Assembly (NCBI RefSeq): GCF_014196335.1 | Contig: NZ_JACIDM010000001.1 | Span: 1,154,189 to 1,218,188, forward strand | Origin: Brevundimonas lenta | Lineage (GTDB): Bacteria > Pseudomonadota > Alphaproteobacteria > Caulobacterales > Caulobacteraceae | Direction of reading: 5' to 3' | DNA: 64,000 nucleotides | Shown: positions 1-11,074 of the stretch, piece after piece | Numbering within the stretch: the stretch's first letter is position 1 | Layout: every line of letters begins with the position of its first letter | Notes under the pieces: generated by a model | The model's input: the letters and a program-made list of their open reading frames with translations, nothing else | What the model was told of the DNA's origin: nothing | Databases searched by the model: none | Program-made: the position numbers and the translations under genes

Positions 1-78
1 CGCTATCAGGAGGGCTTCGAGGCGATGAAGTCCGGACAGTCGGGCAAGGTCGTGCTCAATTGGGACAAGGCGGCCTAG
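1..78 (+). CDS. tdh: L-threonine 3-dehydrogenase, C-terminal end (partial)
   Basis: Only the last 25 codons are present; the gene begins outside the window. The frame reads RYQEGFEAMKSGQSGKVVL and ends NWDKAA. The GFEAMKSGQSGKVVL stretch closely matches the C-terminus of the zinc-dependent, NAD-linked threonine 3-dehydrogenase (E. coli Tdh ends GFDAMRSGQSGKVILSWD, from memory). That enzyme oxidises threonine to 2-amino-3-oxobutyrate in threonine catabolism. Other medium-chain zinc dehydrogenases have related tails, so the exact substrate is likely but not proven from this fragment. Confidence 0.72.
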   Translation, partial: RYQEGFEAMKSGQSGKVVLNWDKAA

Positions 79-93
79 GGGGCTTAAATCGGA

Positions 94-549
94 ATGTCGG
101 GGTCAGGCTCGATCCTCGCCTTCCTGGAAGGCGAAGGGACGGACGCGCGCGGGCGCACCCTGTTCGACGTGCTGGGGTTCGACAATGTCGCCCTGGAGCA
201 GACCCACGACTTCATTCAGTGGCTGTTCCCGCTGACCGAGCCGTCCGCCGCCGTGCCCGGTTCACCGGTGCTGTCGCAAGACGACGTCGAGGCCATCCGC
301 GCCTCGACCATGGCCCAATGCGCCATGGCGGCCGCAACCGACCGGATGGCGCTGTTCTATGCGACCACCCACGACTGGCTGATGCCCAACGACCACAACC
401 ACCTGCGCATCACGCGGATCATCCGCTCGCTGCGGCTGCTGCGTGGCGAGGCGGAGGCGGATGCGTTCCGGGACGCCATCCTGGCCCGGGTCGCCGCGAC
501 CCGGGCGCCCGTGAGCGCCCGCAGCCGCGGCTATTGGGAAACGGCCTGA
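94..549 (+). CDS. OGFr-domain protein
   Basis: This 151-residue protein carries the opioid growth factor receptor conserved region. The signature LEQTHDFIQWLFPL lies at residues 34-47, and a second conserved block, DWLMPNDHNHLRITRIIRSL, lies near residues 94-113. The family was named after an animal receptor, but its bacterial members are short soluble proteins of unknown function. There is no signal peptide or membrane segment. It starts 15 bases after the threonine dehydrogenase stop on the same strand, so the two may be co-transcribed. No catalytic residues are evident. Confidence 0.8.
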   Translation: MSGSGSILAFLEGEGTDARGRTLFDVLGFDNVALEQTHDFIQWLFPLTEPSAAVPGSPVLSQDDVEAIRASTMAQCAMAAATDRMALFYATTHDWLMPNDHNHLRITRIIRSLRLLRGEAEADAFRDAILARVAATRAPVSARSRGYWETA

Positions 550-550
550 C

Positions 551-937
551 CTAGGCCGTCGCTTCCTTCGCGGACGTCGCCTGGAAGACGATGACGACGA
601 AGATCAGCATCGAGCCGACCAGCATGATTTCCGACACCGGAAGCAGCGGCATGAAGACCGGCTTGCCGAGCAGGATGAGCGTCAGCATCGGCATCGAGAT
701 CAGGAAGCCCGCCACCGACAGAACGAAATGCGCCATCGCCAGCCGGGTTTTGGCCACCGCCGGGTAGGCCCGGTAGAAGAAGCCGAACAGCATCATCGAG
801 GCGAAGCCCAGCAGGTTGATGTGGGCGTGCACCGGCCTGAGCGTGAAGTCCTGGCTGGAGCCCATCCAGACGCCCAGCGTCATTCCGACGAGCGCGGCGA
901 GCACGCCCAGCCGCATGAAATTATTCGCGATAGACAA
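551..937 (-). CDS. Small four-helix membrane protein with HAHINLLG motif
   Basis: A 128-residue integral membrane protein with about four hydrophobic segments (near residues 8-26, 41-60, 70-91 and 100-120). The motif HAHINLLGF at residues 37-45 is shared with small membrane proteins related to the heme-binding core of cbb3 oxidase subunit I and NnrS-type proteins, where the histidines are candidate heme or metal ligands. It converges on the OGFr gene with one base between the stops. Function is unknown; a role in heme or respiratory-gas biology is a guess from the motif only. Confidence 0.7.
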   Translation of the reverse strand: MSIANNFMRLGVLAALVGMTLGVWMGSSQDFTLRPVHAHINLLGFASMMLFGFFYRAYPAVAKTRLAMAHFVLSVAGFLISMPMLTLILLGKPVFMPLLPVSEIMLVGSMLIFVVIVFQATSAKEATA

Positions 938-1004
938 GATCAGTCCCTCCGACTGAGGACGGTCCTGTGATCGCCGTCCTCCCCGGAATCAAAATACAAC
1001 AGCG

Positions 1005-2006
1005 TTAGGTCAAAGTCTTGATCAGCGCTTTCTCGAACCCCGCCGCGTCCGGCCCGGGCAGGGCTCCGGGCAGTTCGCCCGCCTCGAAAAGCTCGAACAC
1101 CTTCGGATGGACGTAGGACGAGCGGCAGACGGTCGGGGTGTTCCCAAGCAATCCGGCGACGGCCTTCACGCAGACGGTGATCTTGCGCTTCGCATCGGTC
1201 GGTGAGGTTGGAGGCTCCGTCTCGCGCAGCGCCCGCGCCACGGAAACCGTGCCCGCCCAGGTGCGGAAATCCTTGGCCGAGAACCCATCGCCCATCGCGT
1301 CGCGAATGTAGGCGTTCACGTCGTCGGAGGTGATCACGCACAGGTCGCCGTCGGCGCTCCGGTATTTGAACAGCTGCTGTCCAGGCAGCTCTCGCAGGGA
1401 TCGGACAACCGTCGCCAATCGTCGGTCGCGCACCCTGACCTCATGCTCGACCCCGCTCTTGCCCTTGAAGGCGAAGGTCAGGGCGGTTCCGTCGACATCG
1501 AGGTGACGCTTGTTCAGCGTCGTCAGGCCGTAGGAGCGGTTCTGCCGCGCGTACTGAGCGTTGCCGACCCGGATCAGGGTGATCTCCAGCAAGCGCACGG
1601 CGGTCGCCAACACCTTGTCGCGCGTGACCCCGCGGGTCTCCAGATCGCCGTCGATCCGCTTCCTCAGTCGGGGCAGCTTGCTGGCGAAATCCGGCAGGCG
1701 GTCGAATTTGGACTCCGACGCATGGCGGCTCCAATCGTCGTGATAGCGGTACTGCTTGCGCCCCTTCACGTCGCGCCCGATCGCCTGGATGTGGCCGCTG
1801 GCGCGGGGGCAGATCCAGACGTCCGACCAGGCGGGCGGGATAGCCAGCGCCCGGATGCGGTCCAGCGTCTTTGGATCTCGAATGACCTCGCCCGCCCGGT
1901 CGAGGTAGGTGAAGCCCTTGCCCGATCGCCGTCGCGACAGGCCCGCGGCCTCGTCAGTGCACCAGGTCAGGCCTTCAGGAATTTCGGCGTCCGGGGCGAG
2001 GGTCAC
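1005..2006 (-). CDS. DNA topoisomerase IB (poxvirus/bacterial type)
   Basis: This 333-residue enzyme relaxes supercoils by transient nicking through a 3'-phosphotyrosyl link. The N-terminal signature IPPAWSDVWICP is at residues 57-68. The catalytic set of the family is visible: Arg146 in LIRVGNAQYA, a lysine in the FKGKSG hairpin (about 181-183), Arg248 in DFRTWAGT and the nucleophile Tyr298 in CRSSYVHPKV. Its length suits bacterial TopIB, which many alphaproteobacteria carry in addition to TopA and gyrase. It overlaps the upstream small gene by four bases (ATGA), which suggests coupled translation. Confidence 0.93.
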   Translation of the reverse strand: MTLAPDAEIPEGLTWCTDEAAGLSRRRSGKGFTYLDRAGEVIRDPKTLDRIRALAIPPAWSDVWICPRASGHIQAIGRDVKGRKQYRYHDDWSRHASESKFDRLPDFASKLPRLRKRIDGDLETRGVTRDKVLATAVRLLEITLIRVGNAQYARQNRSYGLTTLNKRHLDVDGTALTFAFKGKSGVEHEVRVRDRRLATVVRSLRELPGQQLFKYRSADGDLCVITSDDVNAYIRDAMGDGFSAKDFRTWAGTVSVARALRETEPPTSPTDAKRKITVCVKAVAGLLGNTPTVCRSSYVHPKVFELFEAGELPGALPGPDAAGFEKALIKTLT

Positions 2007-2347
2007 CCCTGCACCTCGCGCAGGACGGCCCTCAGATCGTTGATCCAGTCGCGCCCTGCATCCCCGCCCCAGAGCTGCCAGGCGATGTAGCCCGCCGAAG
2101 GCTTCGCGGGATCCGACCAGTGCCTGCCCAGCTTGTCGACAGCGTGGCGCGCGAAATAGCTGTACATCGACTTGATGTCGCGATCGCTGACGGTCTCGCG
2201 GTTCATCAGTTGCTCGGCCCGGCGCACGCCGACGTCGGTGCCGCCGCGGCCGTGCTCCTCGCGTAGTTCCAGGCCCCGGCGCGCGGCCTCAGCCACGGTC
2301 TTCGGCGGCGTGCGCCGGTCGTCCGAAAGGGCAGGGTGGTCGATCAT
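2003..2347 (-). CDS. Small conserved protein of unknown function upstream of topoisomerase IB
   Basis: A 114-residue soluble protein rich in charged residues, with no signal peptide. The C-terminal half has a conserved-looking core, SAGYIAWQLWGGDAGRDW, preceded by a helix-rich stretch with VSDRDIKSMYSYFARHAVDK. Similar IAWxLWGGDAG segments occur in small bacterial and phage-associated proteins, but I cannot name a function. Its stop overlaps the topoisomerase IB start by four bases, so the two genes form one transcription unit and may work together on DNA. Confidence 0.75.
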   Translation of the reverse strand: MIDHPALSDDRRTPPKTVAEAARRGLELREEHGRGGTDVGVRRAEQLMNRETVSDRDIKSMYSYFARHAVDKLGRHWSDPAKPSAGYIAWQLWGGDAGRDWINDLRAVLREVQG

Positions 2348-2441
2348 TTACGGGCTCCGGCAGGGATTGCGCAACGACGCCGCGGGCTTGGGGTTCCGGA
2401 CGGCCCTTGACCCGGCGGCCGGGGCGGAGGAACGAGCAGCG

Positions 2442-3260
2442 ATGAACTATCGCCACAGCTTCCATGCCGGGAATTTCGCTGACCTGGTCAAGCACGCTCT
2501 TGTCCTGTGGCTGCTGGAGCGCCGACAGGCGTCCGGCCCGGTCACCGTGATCGACACCCACGCCGGCGCTGGAGTCTACGACCTTAGCGGCGACGCGGTT
2601 CGCTCGAAGGAGGCGGAGGCCGGCATCGCCCGACTGGTCGTCGCCGAAGGGCGGCCGCCGCTGATCGAGGCCCTGGCGAAGGAAGTGGCGGCGCTCAACC
2701 CGCACGGCGGAGCCCGTCTGTATCCGGGCTCGCCCCTGTTGATCGCCGAACGCCTTGGGCGCGAGGATCGCTACATCGGCTTCGAACTGAATCCGCCGGT
2801 TCTGACCCTCCTGACCGAAGCGCTGGAGCCGTTCCCGCAAGCGACCGCGCGGGGCGGAGACGGATACGATCAGGCGCGCGCCGAGGCGGCCCGGACCAAG
2901 GGCGCCTTCGTCCTGATCGATCCGCCGTTCGAACAGCCCGACGACTACATCCGCGCCGCTGACACGGCCGCGGCCATCGTGCGCGCCGATCCCCGGTCCA
3001 TGGTGGCCATCTGGACGCCGTTGAAGGATCTGGAGACGTTCGACGGATTCCTGCGTCGTCTGGATCAGGCCGGCGCCAAGCGGGCGCTCATCGCCGAGGC
3101 GCGCCTGCGCCCGCTGGCAAATCCGATGAAGATGAACGGCTGCGCCCTGGTCGTGCTCAACCCGCCTGCGGGGGCGGAGGAGGCCGCGCGTGAGGTATGC
3201 GGCTGGGTCACGGACACGCTGGGCGAAGCCGGTGCGCGCGCCGAGGTCTGGACCAGCTAG
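2442..3260 (+). CDS. rlmJ: 23S rRNA (adenine-2030 N6)-methyltransferase RlmJ
   Basis: This 272-residue SAM-dependent enzyme methylates A2030 of 23S rRNA. The N-terminus MNYRHSFHAGNFADLVKHA is the family hallmark. The SAM motif is DTHAGAGVYDL (about residues 38-48), and the catalytic DPPF motif begins at Asp160 in LIDPPFEQPDDY. The frame stays open further upstream, but the ATG at 2442 fits the family N-terminus and has a GGAGG ribosome site about 11 bases before it. It converges with the next minus-strand gene with a four-base overlap of the two ends. Confidence 0.95.
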   Translation: MNYRHSFHAGNFADLVKHALVLWLLERRQASGPVTVIDTHAGAGVYDLSGDAVRSKEAEAGIARLVVAEGRPPLIEALAKEVAALNPHGGARLYPGSPLLIAERLGREDRYIGFELNPPVLTLLTEALEPFPQATARGGDGYDQARAEAARTKGAFVLIDPPFEQPDDYIRAADTAAAIVRADPRSMVAIWTPLKDLETFDGFLRRLDQAGAKRALIAEARLRPLANPMKMNGCALVVLNPPAGAEEAAREVCGWVTDTLGEAGARAEVWTS

Positions 3261-3559
3261 TCGATCACTTCGCCGGGTTCGTACAAGTGCGGCTCGAAGG
3301 TCGCGATGGCGAGGATCGGCTCCATCGCCCCGGCGACCAGGGGATGGCGCGCCATCGCCTTCCAGTCCTCGCGGGATCGCCAGACGGCGTGCACCGCCGC
3401 CACCCGCCCGTTGAGGCCGCGATGGATGGCCGCGGAGACGAAACCGTCGAGATCGCGCTGGGCCCGCACCATGATGGCGAGGTGCTCCATGAGCGCGTCC
3501 TGCCGGTCCGCTTCGCAGCGATAGACGTTGATCAGGACTACGGGGTCGACGTCGGTCAT
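3257..3559 (-). CDS. Antibiotic-biosynthesis-monooxygenase (ABM) fold protein
   Basis: A 100-residue protein with the small ferredoxin-like ABM pattern. A first strand (VVLINVYRCEA) is followed by a helix, a central DGFVSAAIHRGLNGRVAAVHAVW segment, and a final region with W-SREDWKAMARHP, the usual helix after the third strand. ABM proteins act as dimers and include quinol or aromatic-ring monooxygenases and stress proteins, so the substrate cannot be given. There is no signal peptide. Its end overlaps the end of rlmJ on the opposite strand by four bases. Confidence 0.78.
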   Translation of the reverse strand: MTDVDPVVLINVYRCEADRQDALMEHLAIMVRAQRDLDGFVSAAIHRGLNGRVAAVHAVWRSREDWKAMARHPLVAGAMEPILAIATFEPHLYEPGEVID

Positions 3560-3632
3560 GGGCGGCCTCTAGCCGAACCCGCCTTGCGTGTCTTGCTCGA
3601 CCGGCCATATCCCGTTGCCTGAGGAGACCCGG

Positions 3633-4319
3633 ATGACCCGTATCGCGATCCTGAAGACCGGCGCGCCGCCCGCGCCGCTGATCGAAGTTCACGGCGACTA
3701 TCCGGCCATGTTCCGCGCGATGCTGGGCGACCCCTTCGCGACGACCGCCTTCGACATCCAGCACGGCGAATGGCCCGATCCGGTTGCGTTCGACGGGGCC
3801 ATCATCACCGGGTCGTCAGCAGGCGTGTACGAAGGCGACGCCTGGATCGGCGCCTTGTTCGACTGGATCCGGATGGCCCGCGGCGAGCTGAAGATGGTCG
3901 GGGTTTGCTTCGGCCACCAGGCGATGGCCCAGGCCCTGGGCGGGCGGGTCGAGAAGTCCGATCGCGGCTGGGGCGTTGGACTGCATCGCTATGACGTCGT
4001 CTCGCAGGAACCCTGGATGCGTCCTGAGGCGGCGACCATCGCCATTCCTGTGTCCCATCAGGACCAGGTGGTTGAGAAGCCGGCGGACGCCCGCGTGACC
4101 CTGACCAGCGAGTTCGCGCCGCTGGCGGGACTGGCGTGGGGCGACGATGCGATCAGCATCCAGGGGCATCCGGAGTTCACGCCCGCCTACACCAGCGATC
4201 TGACCGGCGGGCGGCGCGGTCGGATCGACGAAACCCTGGTCGATCGCGCGTTGGAAAGCCTGCGCGAGCCGAACGATCGCGCACTGGTCGGCGGCTGGAT
4301 CCGCAACTTCCTCACCTGA
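3633..4319 (+). CDS. Class I glutamine amidotransferase domain protein
   Basis: A stand-alone glutaminase-type protein of 228 residues. The nucleophile elbow is GVCFGHQ with Cys92, and the catalytic His-Glu pair is in IQGHPEF (His179, Glu181). GAIITGSSAGVYE near residue 50 is the usual substrate-pocket loop. Such stand-alone proteins resemble the GMP synthase glutaminase domain or glutamyl-peptide hydrolases, and the true substrate is unknown. The ATG at 3633 follows a GAGGAG ribosome site and fits the family start better than an upstream in-frame start at 3588. Confidence 0.87.
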   Translation: MTRIAILKTGAPPAPLIEVHGDYPAMFRAMLGDPFATTAFDIQHGEWPDPVAFDGAIITGSSAGVYEGDAWIGALFDWIRMARGELKMVGVCFGHQAMAQALGGRVEKSDRGWGVGLHRYDVVSQEPWMRPEAATIAIPVSHQDQVVEKPADARVTLTSEFAPLAGLAWGDDAISIQGHPEFTPAYTSDLTGGRRGRIDETLVDRALESLREPNDRALVGGWIRNFLT

Positions 4320-4390
4320 GCCCGGCGGACGCTGCGTAAGCCTTATTCAACGAATGTCGTGTGATGTGAGTGGGTTCCGCTGGAAGACCC

Positions 4391-6880
<2,490 letters not shown>

Positions 6881-6883
6881 GCC

Positions 6884-7756
6884 TCAGGGCCACTTCACCA
6901 TGGGCGGCATCGAGCTGAGGATCGAGTCGACGTTGCCGCCGGTCTTCAGGCCGAAGGTGGTGCCGCGGTCGTAGAGCAGGTTGAACTCGACGTAGCGGCC
7001 GCGGCGGACGAGTTGCTCCTCGCGCTCTTCCGGCGTCCAGGGCTCGACCATGCGGCCGGCGACGATGCGGGAATAGACGTCGAGGAAGGTCGTGCCGACG
7101 TCGCGGGTGAAGGCGAAGTCGACGTCCGGATCGCCGCTGTTGTGGTGGTCGTAGAAGATGCCGCCGGTGCCGCGCGGTTCGTTGCGGTGGGCCAGCCAGA
7201 AATACTCGTCGCACCAGGCCTTGAAGCGGGCGTGCCAGTCCGGGTGATGGGCGTCGCAGGCGGTCTTCAGGGCGGCGTGGAAGGCGACCGTGTCGGGCGC
7301 GTCGTCGCGGCGATCGACGTCGAGCACCGGGGTCAGGTCGGCGCCGCCGCCGAACCAGCTCTTTGTGGTGGCGATGAAGCGGGTGTTCATGTGCACCGCC
7401 GGGATGCGCGGGCTGACCGGGTGGGCGATCAGGCTGATGCCGGTGGCGTAGAAGCGGGGGTCCTGGTCCGCGCCGGGGACCGAACGGGCGTAGTCTTCCG
7501 GGAAGGTTCCGTGGACGGTGGAGACGTGGACGCCGACCTTCTCGAACAGGCGGCCGTGCATCATGCCCATGACCCCGCCGCCGCCTTCCTTGCGCTCCCA
7601 GGGGGTGCGGACGAAACGGCCGGGTTCGCCCGGGAAGAGGTCGGACGGAGCCTGATCCTCCAGCGCCTCGAAGGCGGCGTGGATGCGGTCGCGCAGGCTT
7701 TCAAACCAGGCGCGGGCTTCGGCTTTCCGGGAGGCGAGGGGATCGGCGTCGGACAT
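6884..7756 (-). CDS. hemF: Oxygen-dependent coproporphyrinogen III oxidase
   Basis: HemF decarboxylates coproporphyrinogen III to protoporphyrinogen IX with molecular oxygen during heme synthesis. The 290-residue protein has the family signatures [28 protein letters not shown] and [20 protein letters not shown]. It ends [10 protein letters not shown], as the family does. The ATG at 7756 gives [21 protein letters not shown], which fits relatives; an in-frame ATG at 7792 would add 12 residues, and its ribosome site is too close. It converges on the histidine kinase with three bases between the stops. Confidence 0.95.
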   Translation of the reverse strand: MSDADPLASRKAEARAWFESLRDRIHAAFEALEDQAPSDLFPGEPGRFVRTPWERKEGGGGVMGMMHGRLFEKVGVHVSTVHGTFPEDYARSVPGADQDPRFYATGISLIAHPVSPRIPAVHMNTRFIATTKSWFGGGADLTPVLDVDRRDDAPDTVAFHAALKTACDAHHPDWHARFKAWCDEYFWLAHRNEPRGTGGIFYDHHNSGDPDVDFAFTRDVGTTFLDVYSRIVAGRMVEPWTPEEREEQLVRRGRYVEFNLLYDRGTTFGLKTGGNVDSILSSMPPMVKWP

Positions 7757-7816
7757 GGTCGCGCTTGAACCATGTCCGGCCGCCCGCGTCATCTCCCTGC
7801 GACGCCGGGCCGCCCC

Positions 7817-8647
7817 CTAGAAGGCGACCTCGAGGAAGACGCCGGGGCCGCTGAACTCGTAGTCCGCGCCGCCGGTCCAGTCGTCCTTGGTGATGTCGAC
7901 GTCATAGGAGACGAAGCGGTAGAACACGCCGGCGCCGACGTGGTCCGTGAAGCGGTAGCTGGCCGAAATCTGCGCATTGGTGACGCCGCCGTCGTAGTCG
8001 CCGACCTCGAGCGACATGTAGTCGACGCGCCCGTTGACCGTGACCTTCGGCGCGACCTGCCAGTTGGCGAACAGGCCGACCGTCGGCAGGGGAGCGAGGA
8101 AGTCCTTCTGTCGCCGCGTCGCGGTGCCGCCTACGCCACCCACGCTGGCTTCGCCGACCAGCTCGGTCTCGAAATCAGTGGCATGCAAGCCAAGGGCGGC
8201 GCCCGCCTCCCAGGTGTCATTCTGGATGAAGGCGTAGCCGAGGGTCAGCCGGTAGATGTCGGTGTCCATCGAACTGCTGAGGCTGACAGAGGCCGGGTAG
8301 GTGACATCGTCGAAGACGATGTCCCGCGACAGCGTCCGCGTCGCCGAGCGGTCGAGCTTGTAGTAGTCCAGGCCGATTATCAGACGGCGCATGGCCCGGA
8401 AGCCGCCACTGAAGGAAGGCAGGACCTCGTTCTCGTCGAGGCCCAGATCGGTCTCGAAGTCGATTTCGGTGCCAAGGCTGGTGTTGCCGACGGAGGTGAC
8501 GCGCGCATGGCTGTCGACGGAGGCCCAGTAGCCTGCGCCCTGGATCCACCAGCGGTCGTTGAGCGATTGCGCCTGAGCCTGCGGCGCGACCGCCAGCCCG
8601 ACGAAGACGCCCGCGGCGCCAAGGATCAAACCCGTCCGAACGCGCAT
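7817..8647 (-). CDS. Outer-membrane beta-barrel protein
   Basis: A 276-residue exported protein. A signal peptide of about 26 residues ends AQAQS. The rest is an alternation of short hydrophobic/polar strands and Asp/Gly-rich turns, ending GPGVFLEVAF with the terminal phenylalanine typical of barrel insertion. The pattern suggests an 8- to 12-stranded porin-like or OmpW/OmpA-like barrel. No catalytic motif is seen. The start at 8647 has a GGAGG site eight bases upstream and is preferred over 8665. Confidence 0.75.
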   Translation of the reverse strand: MRVRTGLILGAAGVFVGLAVAPQAQAQSLNDRWWIQGAGYWASVDSHARVTSVGNTSLGTEIDFETDLGLDENEVLPSFSGGFRAMRRLIIGLDYYKLDRSATRTLSRDIVFDDVTYPASVSLSSSMDTDIYRLTLGYAFIQNDTWEAGAALGLHATDFETELVGEASVGGVGGTATRRQKDFLAPLPTVGLFANWQVAPKVTVNGRVDYMSLEVGDYDGGVTNAQISASYRFTDHVGAGVFYRFVSYDVDITKDDWTGGADYEFSGPGVFLEVAF

Positions 8648-8853
8648 GCGACCAGCCTCCACCATCCCTCTTCCGGTGCATCAAGGATATGCCGCGCCCC
8701 CCTTGCGGGTATCAGGTGAAACCCTCAGCCGACGTAGCTTGCTCGCCCGCTGCGGCAGTCCGGGAACACCGGCGTTTCGTGGAAATGCGCCGAAGGGTTT
8801 GACCTGCTGATGCGGTCTGCCACTGTCCCGCTTTCCTCGCCCGGGAGTGCGCC

Positions 8854-10116
8854 ATGTTCCGATCCGCCTTGATGACCGCCGCCGCCCTCAGCCTGATGGC
8901 CGTTCCGGCGATCGCGCAGGACAGCGCAGGAGAGGTTCAGGCGCGGCGGATCCTGGAGCGGACGCCGCTGATCGACGGGCACAACGACCTGCCCTGGGCG
9001 CTGCGGGAAGGGCACGCCAGCGACCCGTACGCGGTCGACCTGACGACCAACCTCGACGCCACGACCGAGCTGCATACGGACATTCCGCGTCTGCGCGCCG
9101 GGGGCGTGGGCGGCCAGTTCTGGTCGGTCTATGTGCCCGCGACGCTGTCGCCGACCGACGCGGCGCGTGAGACCTTCGAACAGATCGACATGGTCCGGCG
9201 CATCGTCGCCGCCCATCCGGAGACGTTCGAACTGGCGACCACGGCCGACGACATCGTGCGCATCCATCGCCGCGGAAGGATCGCCAGCCTGATAGGGATC
9301 GAGGGCGGCTATTCGATCGACGACTCCCTGGGCCTGCTGCGCGAGTTCCATCAGGCCGGCGTGCGCTACATGACGCTGACCCACTCGAAGACCACGACCT
9401 GGGCCGACAGCGCCACTGACGCTCCGAAGTTCGGCGGCCTGTCGCCCTTCGGCGAGGACGTGGTGCGTGAGATGAACCGGCTGGGGATGATGGTCGATCT
9501 GAGCCACGTCTCGGAAGAGACCATGCTGGACGCCATGCGGGTGTCGGAAGCGCCGGTGATCTTTTCGCACTCGTCCGCGCGGGCGGTGACAGGCCATTCG
9601 CGCAACGTGCCCGACAGCGTGCTGCGGATGATGCCGGAGGACGGCGGGGTGGTGATGGTCACCTTCGTGCCGGGCTTCGTAAGCGAGACCGTGCGGACCT
9701 GGAACGCGGCCCGGGCGGCGGAGGAGACGCGGCTGACCGCGCTGAACCCGGGCGCGCCGAAGGTGGTGTCGGACGGCGTGGGCGCATGGATGGACGCCAA
9801 TCCGATCCCGCACGCCACGATCGCCGACGTGGTCGCGCACATCCAGCACGTCCGTGACGTGGCGGGGGTCGATCACGTGGGTCTGGGCGGAGACTTCGAC
9901 GGCGTCGACGCCCTGCCGGACGGCATCGAGGGCGTGGACGCCTATCCGGCCATTCTGGCCGCCCTGATCGCCAACGGCTGGACCGAGGCGGACATCCGCA
10001 AGCTGGCCGGAGAGAACGTGCTGCGGGTCATGCGCGCCGTCGAGGCCGTGGCCGCGAGCAAGCGCGGCGAGCGCCCCAGCCTGGCGCAGATCGCCCCGGC
10101 CGGCGCGCCGGAGTAG
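8854..10116 (+). CDS. Membrane (renal-type) dipeptidase, peptidase family M19
   Basis: A 420-residue secreted zinc dipeptidase. A signal peptide of 21 residues ends AIAQ. The first metal motif DGHNDLPW is at residues 41-48. Further family blocks are IGIEGGYSIDDSLGLLREF, the YMTLTHSKTT segment, DLSHVSEETMLD and SHSSARAV, and later GLGGDFDGVD. The family hydrolyses dipeptides, including D-amino-acid dipeptides in some members. It has its own intergenic region upstream and looks monocistronic. Confidence 0.93.
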   Translation: MFRSALMTAAALSLMAVPAIAQDSAGEVQARRILERTPLIDGHNDLPWALREGHASDPYAVDLTTNLDATTELHTDIPRLRAGGVGGQFWSVYVPATLSPTDAARETFEQIDMVRRIVAAHPETFELATTADDIVRIHRRGRIASLIGIEGGYSIDDSLGLLREFHQAGVRYMTLTHSKTTTWADSATDAPKFGGLSPFGEDVVREMNRLGMMVDLSHVSEETMLDAMRVSEAPVIFSHSSARAVTGHSRNVPDSVLRMMPEDGGVVMVTFVPGFVSETVRTWNAARAAEETRLTALNPGAPKVVSDGVGAWMDANPIPHATIADVVAHIQHVRDVAGVDHVGLGGDFDGVDALPDGIEGVDAYPAILAALIANGWTEADIRKLAGENVLRVMRAVEAVAASKRGERPSLAQIAPAGAPE

Positions 10117-10117
10117 G

Positions 10118-11074
10118 TCAGGCTTCCAGCGCCTGATACGCCGGCCGCATCCAGCGGTCGGCAAGGGCCCGGACTTCGGGCGAGGCGGCGTCCCGTTTGG
10201 CGGCGCCGTCAGCCTGGAACGGGGCGTCGCCCTGCTTGGGGTTCACGGCGGACGCAGCCCTGAGCGCCTCGACCTCTCCCGCTGTCGGCGTCAGGCCGAA
10301 ATGCCGCGCCACGATGGTCCAGGCCGCGCCGGGCAGGGCGGTGTAGTTCAGCGCCAGGCCGCGGGCCGGATCATGGTGATCCAGTCCCGCCTGATAGATC
10401 GCGCCGAGCACGCGGGCGGCGTACGCCTGCGGATCGCGCGCATCGGCGTCGGCGAGGCCGAAATGCGCCGGCGGCAGGAAGCCGGGAACGGTGTGGACGC
10501 CGCGCCGGGTCAGGGCGCTGACCAGCACCTCGACCGGATCGCGGTGCAGAAACACCCAGGGGACCTCAGGGAAGGCGGCGCGGACGAGCGGCAGGTGCAG
10601 GGTGTTCCAGGCGTCGAACTTGATGAACAGCCGGTTCTGACCCGGCGTTCGCGGCTGGCCGAGCGCTGAAACGATGGCCCGGAGCAGGGAGATCTGGCGA
10701 TCGCGGCCGAGGCGGTCGCCGGCGCGGATGATGGAATCGACGGGCCCCGGCTCGGACAGGACCAGGGCGTGGTCCAGGCTTCCGAGGAGCCGGGCCAGGA
10801 GGGTCGAGCCGCAGCGCGAGACGTGGAAGACGAAGCCGGTGGGCGGGATGCCCGGGCTGTCCGCGGCCCAGGCCTCGAGCTCGGCCAGGCTGGTGCGGCG
10901 GCGGAACAGGACGTTCGCCGGGCGGCGCGTCAGCAGGGCGTAGGTGTCGTCGAGGAAGGGTTCGTCGAAGCGGGGCAGGTCGCAGTGCAGCCACTCGACG
11001 GTCGAGGCCTCGACGTCGGCGTCGTTCCAGAAGATGCGGCCCGGCAGCCAGTCGCGAAGGGTCACGCCATCCAC
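10118..11074 (-). CDS. PAPS-dependent sulfotransferase family protein
   Basis: A 318-residue soluble protein with the sulfotransferase nucleotide loops. The 5'-phosphosulfate loop is FHVSRCGSTLLARLL (residues 83-97) and the 3'-phosphate motif is VFLHRDPVEVLVSALTR (174-190). The family transfers sulfonate from PAPS to hydroxyls or amines; the acceptor is unknown. The start lies 13 bases inside the end of the hydroxylase gene upstream, so the two are translated from one message. That pairing suggests both enzymes act on the same molecule. Confidence 0.85.
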   Translation of the reverse strand: MDGVTLRDWLPGRIFWNDADVEASTVEWLHCDLPRFDEPFLDDTYALLTRRPANVLFRRRTSLAELEAWAADSPGIPPTGFVFHVSRCGSTLLARLLGSLDHALVLSEPGPVDSIIRAGDRLGRDRQISLLRAIVSALGQPRTPGQNRLFIKFDAWNTLHLPLVRAAFPEVPWVFLHRDPVEVLVSALTRRGVHTVPGFLPPAHFGLADADARDPQAYAARVLGAIYQAGLDHHDPARGLALNYTALPGAAWTIVARHFGLTPTAGEVEALRAASAVNPKQGDAPFQADGAAKRDAASPEVRALADRWMRPAYQALEA

